From NCBI RefSeq assembly GCF_002929335.1, contig NZ_PJIL01000013.1:80429-144428 (forward strand): a DNA stretch of 64,000 nt. The letters are read 5' to 3'. The notes below the pieces were generated by a model. That model was given only the letters and a program-made list of their open reading frames with translations. It was not told the origin of the DNA and did not search any database. The stretch is from Arthrobacter sp. Y81. GTDB lineage: Bacteria; Actinomycetota; Actinomycetes; Actinomycetales; Micrococcaceae. The position numbers were made by a program, and so were the translations under genes. Below are positions 16,748 to 25,452 of this stretch, one piece after another (the first letter of the stretch is position 1; the number at the start of each line of letters is the position of its first letter).

Positions 16748-16848
16748 AATGACATGGCGGAAGTTCGGCGCTAACCTGAAATGACTGTGTCGCAGGACAC
16801 AGCCTTGGGGGACAACATACAGATGGCCGACCGGCGTCAGGAACATCC

Positions 16849-17808
16849 ATGTCTGCAACTACCGCCCGCCCCGCGGGCCAGGACCTCACCTCCAGCGTGG
16901 CCACGTCGTTTGACCACTGGCGGCACCTCGTGGCGGAGTCCTTTGTGCCGCTGGCGGCGGAGACGGACCACCCGGACACCTTCCGCGGCCGGATGCGGTC
17001 CCGCGTGCTGGACCGCATGGCCATCGTGGAGGTCTCGGCCACGTCCCACAGCGTCCACCGCACACCGGCCCTGCTGGCGCAGTCCGACCAGCGCTATTTC
17101 AAGCTCAATCTCCAGCTGGAAGGCACCGGCCTCCTCATCCAGGACAACCGCGAGGCTGTGCTGCGCCCCGGCGACCTCGCCATCTACGACACGAACCGGC
17201 CGTACACGCTCGCCTTCGAAGAGCAGGCACGAATGATGGTGGTGATGTTCCCCCACGACGCACTGACGCTCCCGCCGGACTACGTGGGCCAGCTTTCCGC
17301 GGTCTGCCTGGCCGGCGGCAGTGGCGTGACCGGCATCGTTGGCCCGTTCATTGCCCAGCTCGCGGCCAACCCCGAGCTGCTCAGCGGCCCCAGCGGGTCC
17401 CGGCTTGCCGCCAACGCCCTTGATCTTGTCTCAACGATGCTTCACTCGGAGCTGGACATGGCGGCGGACAGCATGAAGCCCCAGGTGCTGCTGGCCACGT
17501 CGGTCCGCGAATACATCGAGGCCAACCTGGCCGATCCGCAGCTGTCACCGGCCAGCATTGCGGCGGCACACTTCATCTCCACACGGCATCTGCACAATGT
17601 CTTCCATGAGTCCGGCTCCACCGTGGCCAGCTGGATCCGGAGCCAGCGGCTCGAACGCATCCGGCGCGACCTGAGGGACCCGCTGCACACCGGTACGTCC
17701 GTCGGTGCCGTCGCCGCCCGCTGGGGATTCCTGGACGCGGCGCATTTCAGCCGCTCCTTCCGGGACGCTTTCGGCGAATCCCCCAGCGACTGGCGGCGCG
17801 GCGCCTAG
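16849..17808 (+). CDS. AraC-family regulator, FeaR-like
   Basis: A 319-aa activator with an N-terminal AraC-binding-like cupin domain (about 30-190; FKLNLQLEGTGLLIQDNREA, then PGDLAIYDTNRPY) and a C-terminal double helix-turn-helix (about 215-318; YIEANLADPQLSPASIAAA, then GFLDAAHFSRSFRDAFGESP). The domain pair is that of FeaR, which in E. coli activates the tynA amine oxidase and feaB phenylacetaldehyde dehydrogenase genes. Its place beside a copper amine oxidase supports the same role. The start codon is at 16849; the ribosome binding site (GTCAGGAACATCC) is moderate. Confidence 0.87.
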   Translation: MSATTARPAGQDLTSSVATSFDHWRHLVAESFVPLAAETDHPDTFRGRMRSRVLDRMAIVEVSATSHSVHRTPALLAQSDQRYFKLNLQLEGTGLLIQDNREAVLRPGDLAIYDTNRPYTLAFEEQARMMVVMFPHDALTLPPDYVGQLSAVCLAGGSGVTGIVGPFIAQLAANPELLSGPSGSRLAANALDLVSTMLHSELDMAADSMKPQVLLATSVREYIEANLADPQLSPASIAAAHFISTRHLHNVFHESGSTVASWIRSQRLERIRRDLRDPLHTGTSVGAVAARWGFLDAAHFSRSFRDAFGESPSDWRRGA

Positions 17809-17851
17809 ACCAGGCCCTGCGCCAGGGCGCCTAGATCAGGCCCTGCGCGAG
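17800..17851. repeat. 26-bp tandem duplication spanning two convergent gene ends
   Basis: GGCGCCTAGACCAGGCCCTG at 17800 is repeated with few changes 26 nt later (GGCGCCTAGATCAGGCCCTG at 17826). The first copy carries the AraC stop (TAG 17806-17808), the second carries the gdhA stop in reverse (17831-17833). Confidence 0.85.
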
Positions 17852-19168
17852 CATGGCGTCGGCAACCTTGACGAAGCCACCGATGTTGGCGCCCAGCACA
17901 TAGTTGCCGGGCTCGCCGTATTCGTCGGCGGTCTGGGCGCAGAGGTCGTGGATGCCCACCATGATGTCCGTGAGGCGCTGTTCGGTGTGCTCGAAGGACC
18001 ACGAGTCGCGGCTCGCGTTCTGCTGCATCTCGAGGGCTGATGTGGCCACCCCGCCCGCGTTGGCGGCCTTGCCCGGGGCGAACAGCACACCGGCCTCCTG
18101 GAACACCGCCACGGCTTCCCGGGTGGACGGCATGTTCGCACCTTCACCGACGGCGAGCAGTCCGTTGCGGACCAGCCGGGCGGCAGCGTCGCCGTCGAGC
18201 TCGTTCTGCGTGGCGCACGGCAGCACCACCGTGGCGTCGACGTCCCACACCGAGCCGCCGTCGACATAGGAGACTCCGGGGCGGCGGACCTCATAGTCCT
18301 TGAGGCGTCCGCGTTCCACTTCCTTGATCCGGCGAAGCAGGCCGACGTCGATTCCCGCCTCGTCCACGATGTAGCCGGAGGAATCGGAGCAGGCCACTAC
18401 GGTGGCGCCGAGAGCCTGGGCCTTCGCAATGGCATTGATGGCCACGTTGCCGGAGCCGGAGACCACCACGCGCTGCCCGTCGAAGGACGAGCCCCTGGTC
18501 TTCAGCATCTCCCCGGTGAAGATCACCGTGCCGAAGCCGGTGGCTTCGGGACGCACCAGCGAGCCGCCCCAGGAGATGCCCTTGCCGGTCAGGACGCCGG
18601 ATTCGTAGCGGTTGGTGATGCGCTTGTACTGGCCGAAGAGGTAGCCGATTTCGCGGCCGCCCACGCCGATGTCGCCCGCCGGCACGTCAGTGTATTCGCC
18701 GATGTGGCGGTACAGCTCGGTCATGAACGACTGGCAGAAGCGCATCACCTCGGCGTCGCTGCGGCCGCGGGGATCGAAGTCGGAGCCGCCCTTGCCGCCG
18801 CCAATCGGCATGCCGGTGAGGGCGTTCTTGAAGATCTGCTCGAAGCCGAGGAATTTCACGATGCCCAGGTACACGGACGGGTGGAACCGCAGGCCGCCCT
18901 TGTAGGGGCCCAGGGCTGAGTTGAACTCCACCCGGAAGCCGCGGTTGATCTGCACCCGGCCGGAATCGTCCGTCCACGGCACCCGGAAGATGATCTGGCG
19001 TTCGGGCTCGCACAGCCGCTCCAGGATGGCGGCTTCGAGGAACTCAGGGTGGCGGTCGTGGACCGGGCCGAGGCTTTCGAATACCTCGGTCACAGCCTGG
19101 TGGAACTCGGCTTCTCCCGGATTCCTGGCCAGGACGGTATCCCTGATGGCCTCGAGCCGTGCATCCAT
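17831..19168 (-). CDS. gdhA: NADP-type hexameric glutamate dehydrogenase
   Basis: A 445-aa enzyme, exactly the normal length, that reductively aminates 2-oxoglutarate with ammonia and NADPH. Conserved blocks: GPYKGGLRFHPSV with substrate Lys, GGGKGGSDFDPRGRSD with the catalytic Lys region, and the Rossmann VVSGSGNVA motif. Cytoplasmic. It lies between the amine-oxidase regulators and an AmiS/UreI gene and could assimilate ammonia released from amines, although this is only contextual. The ATG at 19168 is preceded by TCGACGTAAGGAATCATC. Confidence 0.95.
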   Translation of the reverse strand: MDARLEAIRDTVLARNPGEAEFHQAVTEVFESLGPVHDRHPEFLEAAILERLCEPERQIIFRVPWTDDSGRVQINRGFRVEFNSALGPYKGGLRFHPSVYLGIVKFLGFEQIFKNALTGMPIGGGKGGSDFDPRGRSDAEVMRFCQSFMTELYRHIGEYTDVPAGDIGVGGREIGYLFGQYKRITNRYESGVLTGKGISWGGSLVRPEATGFGTVIFTGEMLKTRGSSFDGQRVVVSGSGNVAINAIAKAQALGATVVACSDSSGYIVDEAGIDVGLLRRIKEVERGRLKDYEVRRPGVSYVDGGSVWDVDATVVLPCATQNELDGDAAARLVRNGLLAVGEGANMPSTREAVAVFQEAGVLFAPGKAANAGGVATSALEMQQNASRDSWSFEHTEQRLTDIMVGIHDLCAQTADEYGEPGNYVLGANIGGFVKVADAMLAQGLI

Positions 19169-19233
19169 GATGATTCCTTACGTCGAACCGGGCGCGGGAA
19201 GTCTCCGGCATACGCCGGACCGGCACCCTTTTA

Positions 19234-19245
19234 TTGAAACTTCAA
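19234..19245. promoter_or_regulatory. Short inverted repeat in the gdhA promoter region
   Basis: TTGAAACTTCAA (5-bp arms, 2-nt centre) in an AT-rich island upstream of gdhA and divergent from the AmiS gene. Possible operator; no matching second copy seen. Confidence 0.35.
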
Positions 19246-19373
19246 CATATCCAATTGTGACTGCACGGGCCACGCATGGCCAATCAGCCTTCCGCTAACC
19301 TCCGTATTGTGACATTTAATTTCCACGAAACGAAAACAATGGCCTCGGATCGGGGCCCGGCGGGGGACTTCTG

Positions 19374-20027
19374 ATGGCCCATATTTGCCTGCTTCTCTCC
19401 GGGGCCGCGCTCCTGATCAACGGCCTTGCGGCGCTGGATCTCCTCCCCCGCCGGGAGGCTGCCGTGTTCAGCCTGGTCATCGGCGGCACCCAGTTGGTCC
19501 TCGGCGTCACGTACCTGGGGATTACCGGCGACGGCGGCCTGCATTTGCTCCTCGGGGCGTCCGGGATGTTCCTGTTTGGACTGACCTACGTGTACGTCGG
19601 CCTGGATTTCCTGCTGGGGCTCGGGTCCAGGGGGCTCGGCTGGTTCTGCGGGATGGTGGGCCTGTGCGGCCTTCTGCTCGCTGCTGCCTGGTCCGGGGAG
19701 GATCCTCTGCTGGCCGTCCTGTGGCTCTGCTGGACGTACCTGTGGATGCTGTTCTTCCTGCAACTGGCCCTGGGGTTTGAGCGCCTGGCGCCGCTGATCG
19801 GCTGGTCCCTCGTCCTCACCAGCCAGGCCTCTGCCACGGTGCCTGCGTTTATGGGACTGACCGGCCGGTGGCCCGGCGAACCGGAGATTGCCGCGGGAGC
19901 GGCCGTGTCGCTGCTGGCGCTGTTGCTGATTGCCGGCGGACTCGCCTGGCGCGGGCGGCACCAAACCGCCGCCCGCCCCGCCGCCGCCGTCGTCGAAAGT
20001 CCGTTACCCGGCGAAGTCCGGGTCTAG
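19374..20027 (+). CDS. AmiS/UreI family channel protein
   Basis: A 217-aa integral membrane protein with six to seven hydrophobic helices, of the AmiS/UreI family that conducts urea or short-chain amides. Typical are the N-terminal LLLSGAALLINGLAAL and central GLTYVYVGLDFLLGLG and VLWLCWTYLWMLFFLQLALG segments. Its start overlaps the stop of a possible 11-codon leader (19339-19374, TGATG). The 3' end overlaps the convergent permease gene by 24 nt. The cargo is not known; no amidase or urease gene lies next to it. Confidence 0.85.
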   Translation: MAHICLLLSGAALLINGLAALDLLPRREAAVFSLVIGGTQLVLGVTYLGITGDGGLHLLLGASGMFLFGLTYVYVGLDFLLGLGSRGLGWFCGMVGLCGLLLAAAWSGEDPLLAVLWLCWTYLWMLFFLQLALGFERLAPLIGWSLVLTSQASATVPAFMGLTGRWPGEPEIAAGAAVSLLALLLIAGGLAWRGRHQTAARPAAAVVESPLPGEVRV

Positions 20028-21479
20028 GATCCGGGCCCGCTTCTCCACCCGGATCTCCACCAGCACACCGGCCAGGAAAATCACGGGGACGGCCACCAGC
20101 AGCCCCACGGCCGTTTCGGCGCTTCCGCCGATGAGGGACGTGAAGTTGCTGACCACCAGGTAGAGCACCCACGCCAGCAGCACAGAGGCGAGCATCGGGG
20201 CGATGAGGGTCTGCCACCGCTGTCCGGGCACCCGTTCCCGGCGGAAATAGCCGACGACGGCGAGGGAGGACAGCATGTACAGCACCAGCAGTGCCGCGAC
20301 GGCAAGGCCGCTGAACCAGGAGAAAAGCGTCAGCACCGGGTCCAGGCCCAGGAGCGCGAACGGGGCCACGAGCAGGGCGGCGACCGCCGTCTGGATCCAG
20401 GCTGCGGTCGCCGGGGCACGGTGCTTGTTGGTCCTGGCGATGACGGCGGGCATGGAGCCGCGCAGCGCCAGCGAGTGAAGGTAGCGGTTGATGCCGTTGT
20501 GGAACGCGATGATGCCGGCCAGCAGGGACGTCACCAGCAGGACGCCGGTGGTGACTCCTGCCCACGGTCCGAACATCTCAACGATCGGGCCGATCACGAA
20601 CGAGGTCGCGTCGCCGGATTCGAGCGCTGCCCCTGCCGCGCCGACGACGTGGGACGGACCGTAGAAGCTGACCAGCATCCAGGTGATGAAGGAAAAGAAG
20701 ACGGCGATGATGCCCACGGAGAGATAGGTGGCCCGCGCAACGGTCCGGTGCGGGTCCTTGGCCTCGGCGGAGTAGATGGCCGTCGACTCGAAGCCGAACA
20801 TGGAGGCCACCGCGAACATGATGGCAACCCCCGGAGCTCCGCTGGCGATGGCTTCCGGCGCGAACGAGGCGGCCAAGTCCAGCCCCTCCGGGCCGCCGCC
20901 CTTGAACAGGACGGAGAATCCGAACATCAGGAGAATGGCCACTTCAAGGCCCACCAGGACCGCAAGTACGCGGGCGCCCAGCTCGATGTTCATGGATCCC
21001 AGGACCTGGACACCGGCCATGGTGACCAGTGCCAGCAGCCACCACGGAACCGTTAGCCCCGCGGATGCCAGCAGGCCGGAGAACGCGGCGCCGTACAGCC
21101 CGTACATTGCCGCCTGCACCGTGCTGTAGGCAAGCAGGGCCAGCCACGCCGCTCCGGCGCCGACCTTGCGTCCGAACGCTGCCGTGACATAGGCGTAGAA
21201 GGCGCCGTTGGTTTGTACCTTGCGGCTCATCGCCACAAAGCCGACCGCAAAGATCACAATGACGATGCCGACGACGAGGTAGGCGCCCGGGGCGCCGGCA
21301 CCGTTGCCGAGCGCGGCCGCCAAAGGTGCTGCTCCGACGATTCCGGTCAGCGGCGCCTGCGCGGACAGGACAAAGAACAGAATGCCCAGGACGCCGATGC
21401 TGCCTGCGCGCAGTGCAGTGGAGTGTTCCTGGCGGGAACCGGGTTCCGCGGTCCGGGATTCGGGATTCGAAATACTCAT
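20004..21479 (-). CDS. APC-superfamily amino acid/amine permease
   Basis: A 491-aa permease with 12-14 predicted membrane helices. The start of the family fold is clear (SIGVLGILFFVLSAQAPLTG and GNGAGAPGAYLVVG), as is the unwound helix 6 region GFESTAIYSAEAKDPHRTV typical of APC carriers. It likely brings in an amino acid or biogenic amine. ATG at 21479 has GAAGGATCCA upstream; an ATG seven codons earlier is possible. Divergent from the aldehyde dehydrogenase gene, which suggests that the permease and dehydrogenase belong to one amine-use pathway. Confidence 0.88.
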   Translation of the reverse strand: MSISNPESRTAEPGSRQEHSTALRAGSIGVLGILFFVLSAQAPLTGIVGAAPLAAALGNGAGAPGAYLVVGIVIVIFAVGFVAMSRKVQTNGAFYAYVTAAFGRKVGAGAAWLALLAYSTVQAAMYGLYGAAFSGLLASAGLTVPWWLLALVTMAGVQVLGSMNIELGARVLAVLVGLEVAILLMFGFSVLFKGGGPEGLDLAASFAPEAIASGAPGVAIMFAVASMFGFESTAIYSAEAKDPHRTVARATYLSVGIIAVFFSFITWMLVSFYGPSHVVGAAGAALESGDATSFVIGPIVEMFGPWAGVTTGVLLVTSLLAGIIAFHNGINRYLHSLALRGSMPAVIARTNKHRAPATAAWIQTAVAALLVAPFALLGLDPVLTLFSWFSGLAVAALLVLYMLSSLAVVGYFRRERVPGQRWQTLIAPMLASVLLAWVLYLVVSNFTSLIGGSAETAVGLLVAVPVIFLAGVLVEIRVEKRARILDPDFAG

Positions 21480-21803
21480 TGGATCCTTCTTAACGGTCAT
21501 GAGTGCTGGGGAATGTGCTGGGGGTTCTTGGATATGGATGCCTTGGCCGGGCAAAGGTGCCCGGTGAACAAGGGGCCTCGTGAAATCCAGCATGGCAGCG
21601 GCTTCCGGATGCGGCTTGTCTTGCAGCGATCAGTTGTTGTTCCTGAGCGCAGTCACACCCTCATGGTCCCGTTCCGTTCGCTCCCGCACAACAGCTCTTC
21701 ACGGAAAGACAAGACCCGCAACGCCTGCCGGAGCACGCTTGAAGCAGCGCTGTTAGGCCGCACCGGCCTGCGGTCCCTGACCTACTCGAAGTGGAGTATC
21801 CCC
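21480..21803. other. 324-nt divergent promoter region between permease and aldehyde dehydrogenase
   Basis: No gene could be supported here; the frame entering it from the permease is an upstream extension. It must hold promoters for both divergent genes. I see no clear long palindrome or -10/-35 pair. Confidence 0.4.
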
Positions 21804-23213
21804 ATGGAAACTTACGACGCCCTGCTGGCCTCGATCACCCCGGTCACCGGCGACACCCGGACCATTCTGGACCCCGCCACCGGCACCGCCGTAGGCGAAG
21901 CTCCCGTGCACACCGTTGCGGACCTGGAGGCGGCCATCGCCGCCGCCGCGGCCGCCCAGCCTGCGTGGGCCGCGCTGGGCCACGGCGCCCGGAGCGCCGC
22001 GCTGCTCAAGGCCGCAGACGCCGTCGAACGCTCCTCCGAGGAACTCGCGCGCCTGCTCTCCCGCGAGCAGGGCAAACCCCTGAACGGCCCCAACGCCCGC
22101 TTCGAAGTCGGCGCCTGCGCCGCCTGGCTCCGTGCCGCGGCCACTACGCCGCTGGACCCGGAAGTCGTGGTGGACGACGGCGAAACCTACGCCGAACTGC
22201 ACTACAAGCCCATCGGCGTCGTCGGTGCCATCGGCCCGTGGAACTGGCCGATGATGATCACCATCTGGCAGATCGCTCCCGCCCTCCGGATGGGCAACGC
22301 CGTGGTGGTCAAGCCCTCCAAGATGACCCCGTTGTCCGTCCTGGCCCTCGCCAAAGTCCTCAACGAGGAACTCCCCGAAGGCCTCCTGACCGTCGTCTCC
22401 GGGGACCGCGAGGTCGGCGCCCGCCTGGCCGAACACCCCGCCGTCGGCAAGATCATGTTCACCGGCTCCACGTCGGCTGGCCGCTCCATCATCAAATCCT
22501 CCGCAGACACCGTCAAACGCCTCACCCTGGAACTCGGCGGCAACGACGCCGGCATCGTCCTGCCCGACGCCGACCCGAAAGCCATCGCCGAAGGCCTCTT
22601 CTGGGGCGCCTTCATCAACACCGGCCAGACCTGCGCGGCGCTGAAGCGCCTCTATGTCCACGACGACATCTACGACGCCGTCTGTGAGGAACTCACTGCC
22701 GTGGCGAAGGCCATGCCGATGGGCGTGGGGCTGGATGAGAACAACGTCCTGGGCCCGCTGCAGAACAGGGCGCAGTACGACATCGTGGCCGGGCTCGTCG
22801 AAGCCGCCCGGGACTCCGGCGCCCGGATCCTCATCGGCGGCAACCCGGACGCGGACCAGCCCGGGTACTTCTACCCCGCCACCCTCGTGGCCGACATCGA
22901 CAACAACAACCCGCTGGTGGCCGAGGAACAGTTCGGCCCCGCCCTGCCGATCATCCGCTACAGCACGGTTGATGAGGCGGTCGCCATGGCCAACGCGCTC
23001 GACGTCGGACTCGGCGCCTCCGTCTGGTCCCCCGACCTCGCCGCAGCCCGCAAGGTCGCTGCCCGGATCGAGGCCGGCACCGTCTGGATCAACAAGCACG
23101 GCGCCGTGGACCCCCGCGTCCCCTTCGGCGGGGCCAAGCAGTCCGGCTACGGCCTGGAATTCGGCGTCGAAGGCCTGAAGGCCGTCGGTGTTCCGCAGGT
23201 GATCAACGGCTAG
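21804..23213 (+). CDS. NAD(P)-dependent aldehyde dehydrogenase
   Basis: A 469-aa member of the ALDH superfamily. The cofactor region IGPWNWPMMI, the general base Glu in TLELGGNDAG and the nucleophile Cys in NTGQTCAALKR are all present, as is the late EEQFGPALPI motif. It oxidises aldehydes to acids; with a copper amine oxidase and amine permease nearby, phenylacetaldehyde-type aldehydes are likely substrates, though specificity cannot be read. The frame extends far upstream, but ATG at 21804 with GTGGAGTATCCCC upstream matches the family N-terminus. Confidence 0.92.
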   Translation: METYDALLASITPVTGDTRTILDPATGTAVGEAPVHTVADLEAAIAAAAAAQPAWAALGHGARSAALLKAADAVERSSEELARLLSREQGKPLNGPNARFEVGACAAWLRAAATTPLDPEVVVDDGETYAELHYKPIGVVGAIGPWNWPMMITIWQIAPALRMGNAVVVKPSKMTPLSVLALAKVLNEELPEGLLTVVSGDREVGARLAEHPAVGKIMFTGSTSAGRSIIKSSADTVKRLTLELGGNDAGIVLPDADPKAIAEGLFWGAFINTGQTCAALKRLYVHDDIYDAVCEELTAVAKAMPMGVGLDENNVLGPLQNRAQYDIVAGLVEAARDSGARILIGGNPDADQPGYFYPATLVADIDNNNPLVAEEQFGPALPIIRYSTVDEAVAMANALDVGLGASVWSPDLAAARKVAARIEAGTVWINKHGAVDPRVPFGGAKQSGYGLEFGVEGLKAVGVPQVING

Positions 23214-23268
23214 GCATTACGGTTGGGCGCGTGGAGTTGGCCGGCGGTGTCCCGGCCGTCACGCACAA

Positions 23269-23331
23269 AATCCGAGGCTTGTCCGCTGAACCTCACTTTG
23301 TAGGTTCGGAATCGCGGACAAGCCTCGGATT
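23269..23331. terminator. Long nested inverted repeat between convergent genes
   Basis: Perfect 18-bp arms AATCCGAGGCTTGTCCGC (23269-23286) and its complement (23314-23331) enclose a 27-nt loop that itself contains the inverted repeat GAACCT/AGGTTC. It lies between the ends of the aldehyde dehydrogenase and nagB genes, so it may stop transcription from both sides. Confidence 0.65.
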
Positions 23332-23336
23332 CGTGC

Positions 23337-24161
23337 TCAGCCCTGCTGGACCAGCGGCTGCTGCAGCCAGGGCCGGGTGGGCGTCTGGCCCAGCTGGTCG
23401 TTGAACTCCTGGGCGTCCCGGTAGTAGTCCAGCAGGCTCAGGCGGGACGCGGCTGCGGGGTCCAGGATGACCACGGCCCGGCGGTGCATCTGCAGCACCG
23501 AGGCGGGGCAGTGTGCGCTGACCGGTCCTTCCACCATGGCCTGGACGGCCTCAGCTTTGTTCTCGCCCATGGCCACGAGTACCGCCAGCTTGGCTTCACG
23601 GATGGTCCCCAATCCCTGGGTCAGGCACAGCCGCGGGACGTCACCCTCCGGGAAGAACCGCGCGTTGTCCGCCCGGGTGGCTCCGGCCAGGGTCTTCACC
23701 CTGGTGCGCGAGACCAGGGACGAGGTGGGCTCATTGAACCCGATGTGGCCGTTGGCGCCGATGCCGAGGATCTGGATGTCCACTCCGCCGGCCGCCGTGA
23801 TGGCTGCGTCGTAGCGTTCGGCCTCGGCCACGAGGTCCGGGGCATCCCCGTGCGGGGTGATGAGCTGCTCCAGCGGCAGGTCCACGTGATCGGCAAACTC
23901 CCGCCGGATGGTGGAGTAATAGCTCTGTTCATGCTCCGGCGGCAGCCCCGCATATTCGTCCAGGGTGAAGGCCGTGACCTGGCTGAAGCTGAGCTGCTCT
24001 TCGCGGTGCCGCCGGATGAGTTCCTGGTACGTGGATTTCGGTGAACCTCCCGTGGCCAGTCCCAGTACGGCCGGTCCCTGCCGGACCCGGGCATCGATGA
24101 CGTCGGCGGCCCTGCCCCCTACGTGTTCGGCGGACTCACACAGAATAATCTGCACGCGCAT
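23337..24161 (-). CDS. nagB: Glucosamine-6-phosphate deaminase
   Basis: A 274-aa enzyme that converts glucosamine-6-phosphate to fructose-6-phosphate and ammonia. Key motifs: ATGGSPKSTYQEL near the N-terminus, FTLDEYAGL with the catalytic Asp, and GIGANGHIGFNEP with the catalytic Asn-His-Glu group. Length matches NagB (about 260-275). Its ATG at 24161 lies inside the last codons of nagA (26-nt overlap), so nagA and nagB are translated as one unit that ends the EIIC-nagA-nagB operon. Confidence 0.95.
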   Translation of the reverse strand: MRVQIILCESAEHVGGRAADVIDARVRQGPAVLGLATGGSPKSTYQELIRRHREEQLSFSQVTAFTLDEYAGLPPEHEQSYYSTIRREFADHVDLPLEQLITPHGDAPDLVAEAERYDAAITAAGGVDIQILGIGANGHIGFNEPTSSLVSRTRVKTLAGATRADNARFFPEGDVPRLCLTQGLGTIREAKLAVLVAMGENKAEAVQAMVEGPVSAHCPASVLQMHRRAVVILDPAAASRLSLLDYYRDAQEFNDQLGQTPTRPWLQQPLVQQG

Positions 24162-25452
24162 TCCTTTCCTGAGTTAGTGGTGTGCCGGCCCGGTAGGCCT
24201 GCAACAGTTCAAGTTCTTCGGTGGTGACCAGCACGTCGGCGCGGTACCCCGCGGCCAGCACACCGACTTGGTCGGAGCCTGGCTGGTCGGAGCCTGGCTG
24301 GTCGGAACCCGGCCGGTCCAGGCCCATGAGCCGGGCCGGGGTGGCCGAGGCCGCGGTGACGGCGTCGGCCAGGGGGATCCCCCAATCCACGCAGCGGCGG
24401 ACGTTCTCCAGCAGCAGGCTGGTTGCCCCGGCGATCGCCCCGGGATGGGCATCATGCCCGTCGGGAACCAGCCGCGCCACGCGGTCCTGGACCAGCACGT
24501 CCAGGCTGCCGAGCGTGTAGTGGCCGTCGGACATCCCTGCCGCGGCCATGGCGTCCGTGATCAGGGCAATCGAGTCCGGGCCCACCAGGTCGAACACCAT
24601 GCGGACGATCTCCGGGTCAAGGTGCACCCCGTCGGCAATCAGCTCCAGGACCATCCGGTCCGGTGACTGCCGGGCCGCCTGCAGCAGGACGGGGATGGGG
24701 CCGGGCGTGCGGTGTCCCAGCGCCGGCATCCTGTTGAACAGGTGCGTGGCCGACCACGGGCCGCCGTCGGCACCCAGGCCGGCCGCACCGCCGGACGATC
24801 CGCCGAGGGCTTCCCGTGTCCCGGCCGCCGTGGCGTCGGTGTGGCCGAGCGACGGGACCACGCGGTAGGCCCTGCACAGGGAAACGAGTTCCGCGAAGTG
24901 CGCGGTTTCCGGTGCCAGCGTGATGGACCGGACCGTGCCCTGTCCCGCCTCGAGCCACTCCTTCAGGAATTCCGGGCTGCCATCGATGATGGCCGCCGGG
25001 TCCTGCGCCCCGCACATGCTCCTGGTGATGAACGGTCCTTCCAGGTGCAGGCCGGCCAGCGTGCCGTCCTGCACCAGCTCCCGCAGCACCGCGATCTGCT
25101 CCAGCAGCACATCCGACGGCGCCGAAACGAGCGAGGCGAGTACCGACGTCGTCCCCTGCGCGGCGTGGTAGCCCGCGGCCCGGCGGGCGCCCTCCGCATC
25201 CGCGGAGAAGGTGTGCCCAACGGCGCCGTGGCAGTGCACGTCCACCAGCCCGGGCAGGATGAGCGGAACCCGGGTTGTTTCGACGTCGACGCCGGCGGGC
25301 AGTTCCGCCGTCGGGCCGCACCAAAGGATGCGGCCCCCGGCGATCACCACGGTGCCGTCGTCGATCACTCCGTCGCCGGTCCGGCCGGTGACGAGGCGCC
25401 CCCGCAGCCCCAGCCCGCCGCCGGCTCCGGCCGGCAGCCCGTCAGCTCGCAT
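24136..25452 (-). CDS. nagA: N-acetylglucosamine-6-phosphate deacetylase
   Basis: A 438-aa amidohydrolase that removes acetate from GlcNAc-6-phosphate. Metal and catalytic residues are visible in GLVDVHCHGAVG (HxH), GLHLEGPFI (Glu), PSLGHTDA (His), ATHLFNRM (His) and ITDAMAAAG (catalytic Asp). ATG at 25452 overlaps the end of the EIIC gene by 11 nt, which fixes the start. Near the C-terminus a 15-bp tandem repeat adds three PGSDQ-like units, a likely surface insertion. Confidence 0.93.
   Translation of the reverse strand: MRADGLPAGAGGGLGLRGRLVTGRTGDGVIDDGTVVIAGGRILWCGPTAELPAGVDVETTRVPLILPGLVDVHCHGAVGHTFSADAEGARRAAGYHAAQGTTSVLASLVSAPSDVLLEQIAVLRELVQDGTLAGLHLEGPFITRSMCGAQDPAAIIDGSPEFLKEWLEAGQGTVRSITLAPETAHFAELVSLCRAYRVVPSLGHTDATAAGTREALGGSSGGAAGLGADGGPWSATHLFNRMPALGHRTPGPIPVLLQAARQSPDRMVLELIADGVHLDPEIVRMVFDLVGPDSIALITDAMAAAGMSDGHYTLGSLDVLVQDRVARLVPDGHDAHPGAIAGATSLLLENVRRCVDWGIPLADAVTAASATPARLMGLDRPGSDQPGSDQPGSDQVGVLAAGYRADVLVTTEELELLQAYRAGTPLTQERNARADYSV
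24271..24315. repeat. 15-bp tandem repeat within nagA
   Basis: Unit GTCGGAGCCTGGCTG occurs twice exactly (24271-24285, 24286-24300) and once degenerate (24301-24315). In frame it encodes repeated GSDQP on the minus strand. Confidence 0.85.

Noticed and set aside
24271..24315. Possible CRISPR-like repeat
   Set aside because: Contiguous 15-bp tandem units with no spacers, in frame inside nagA.
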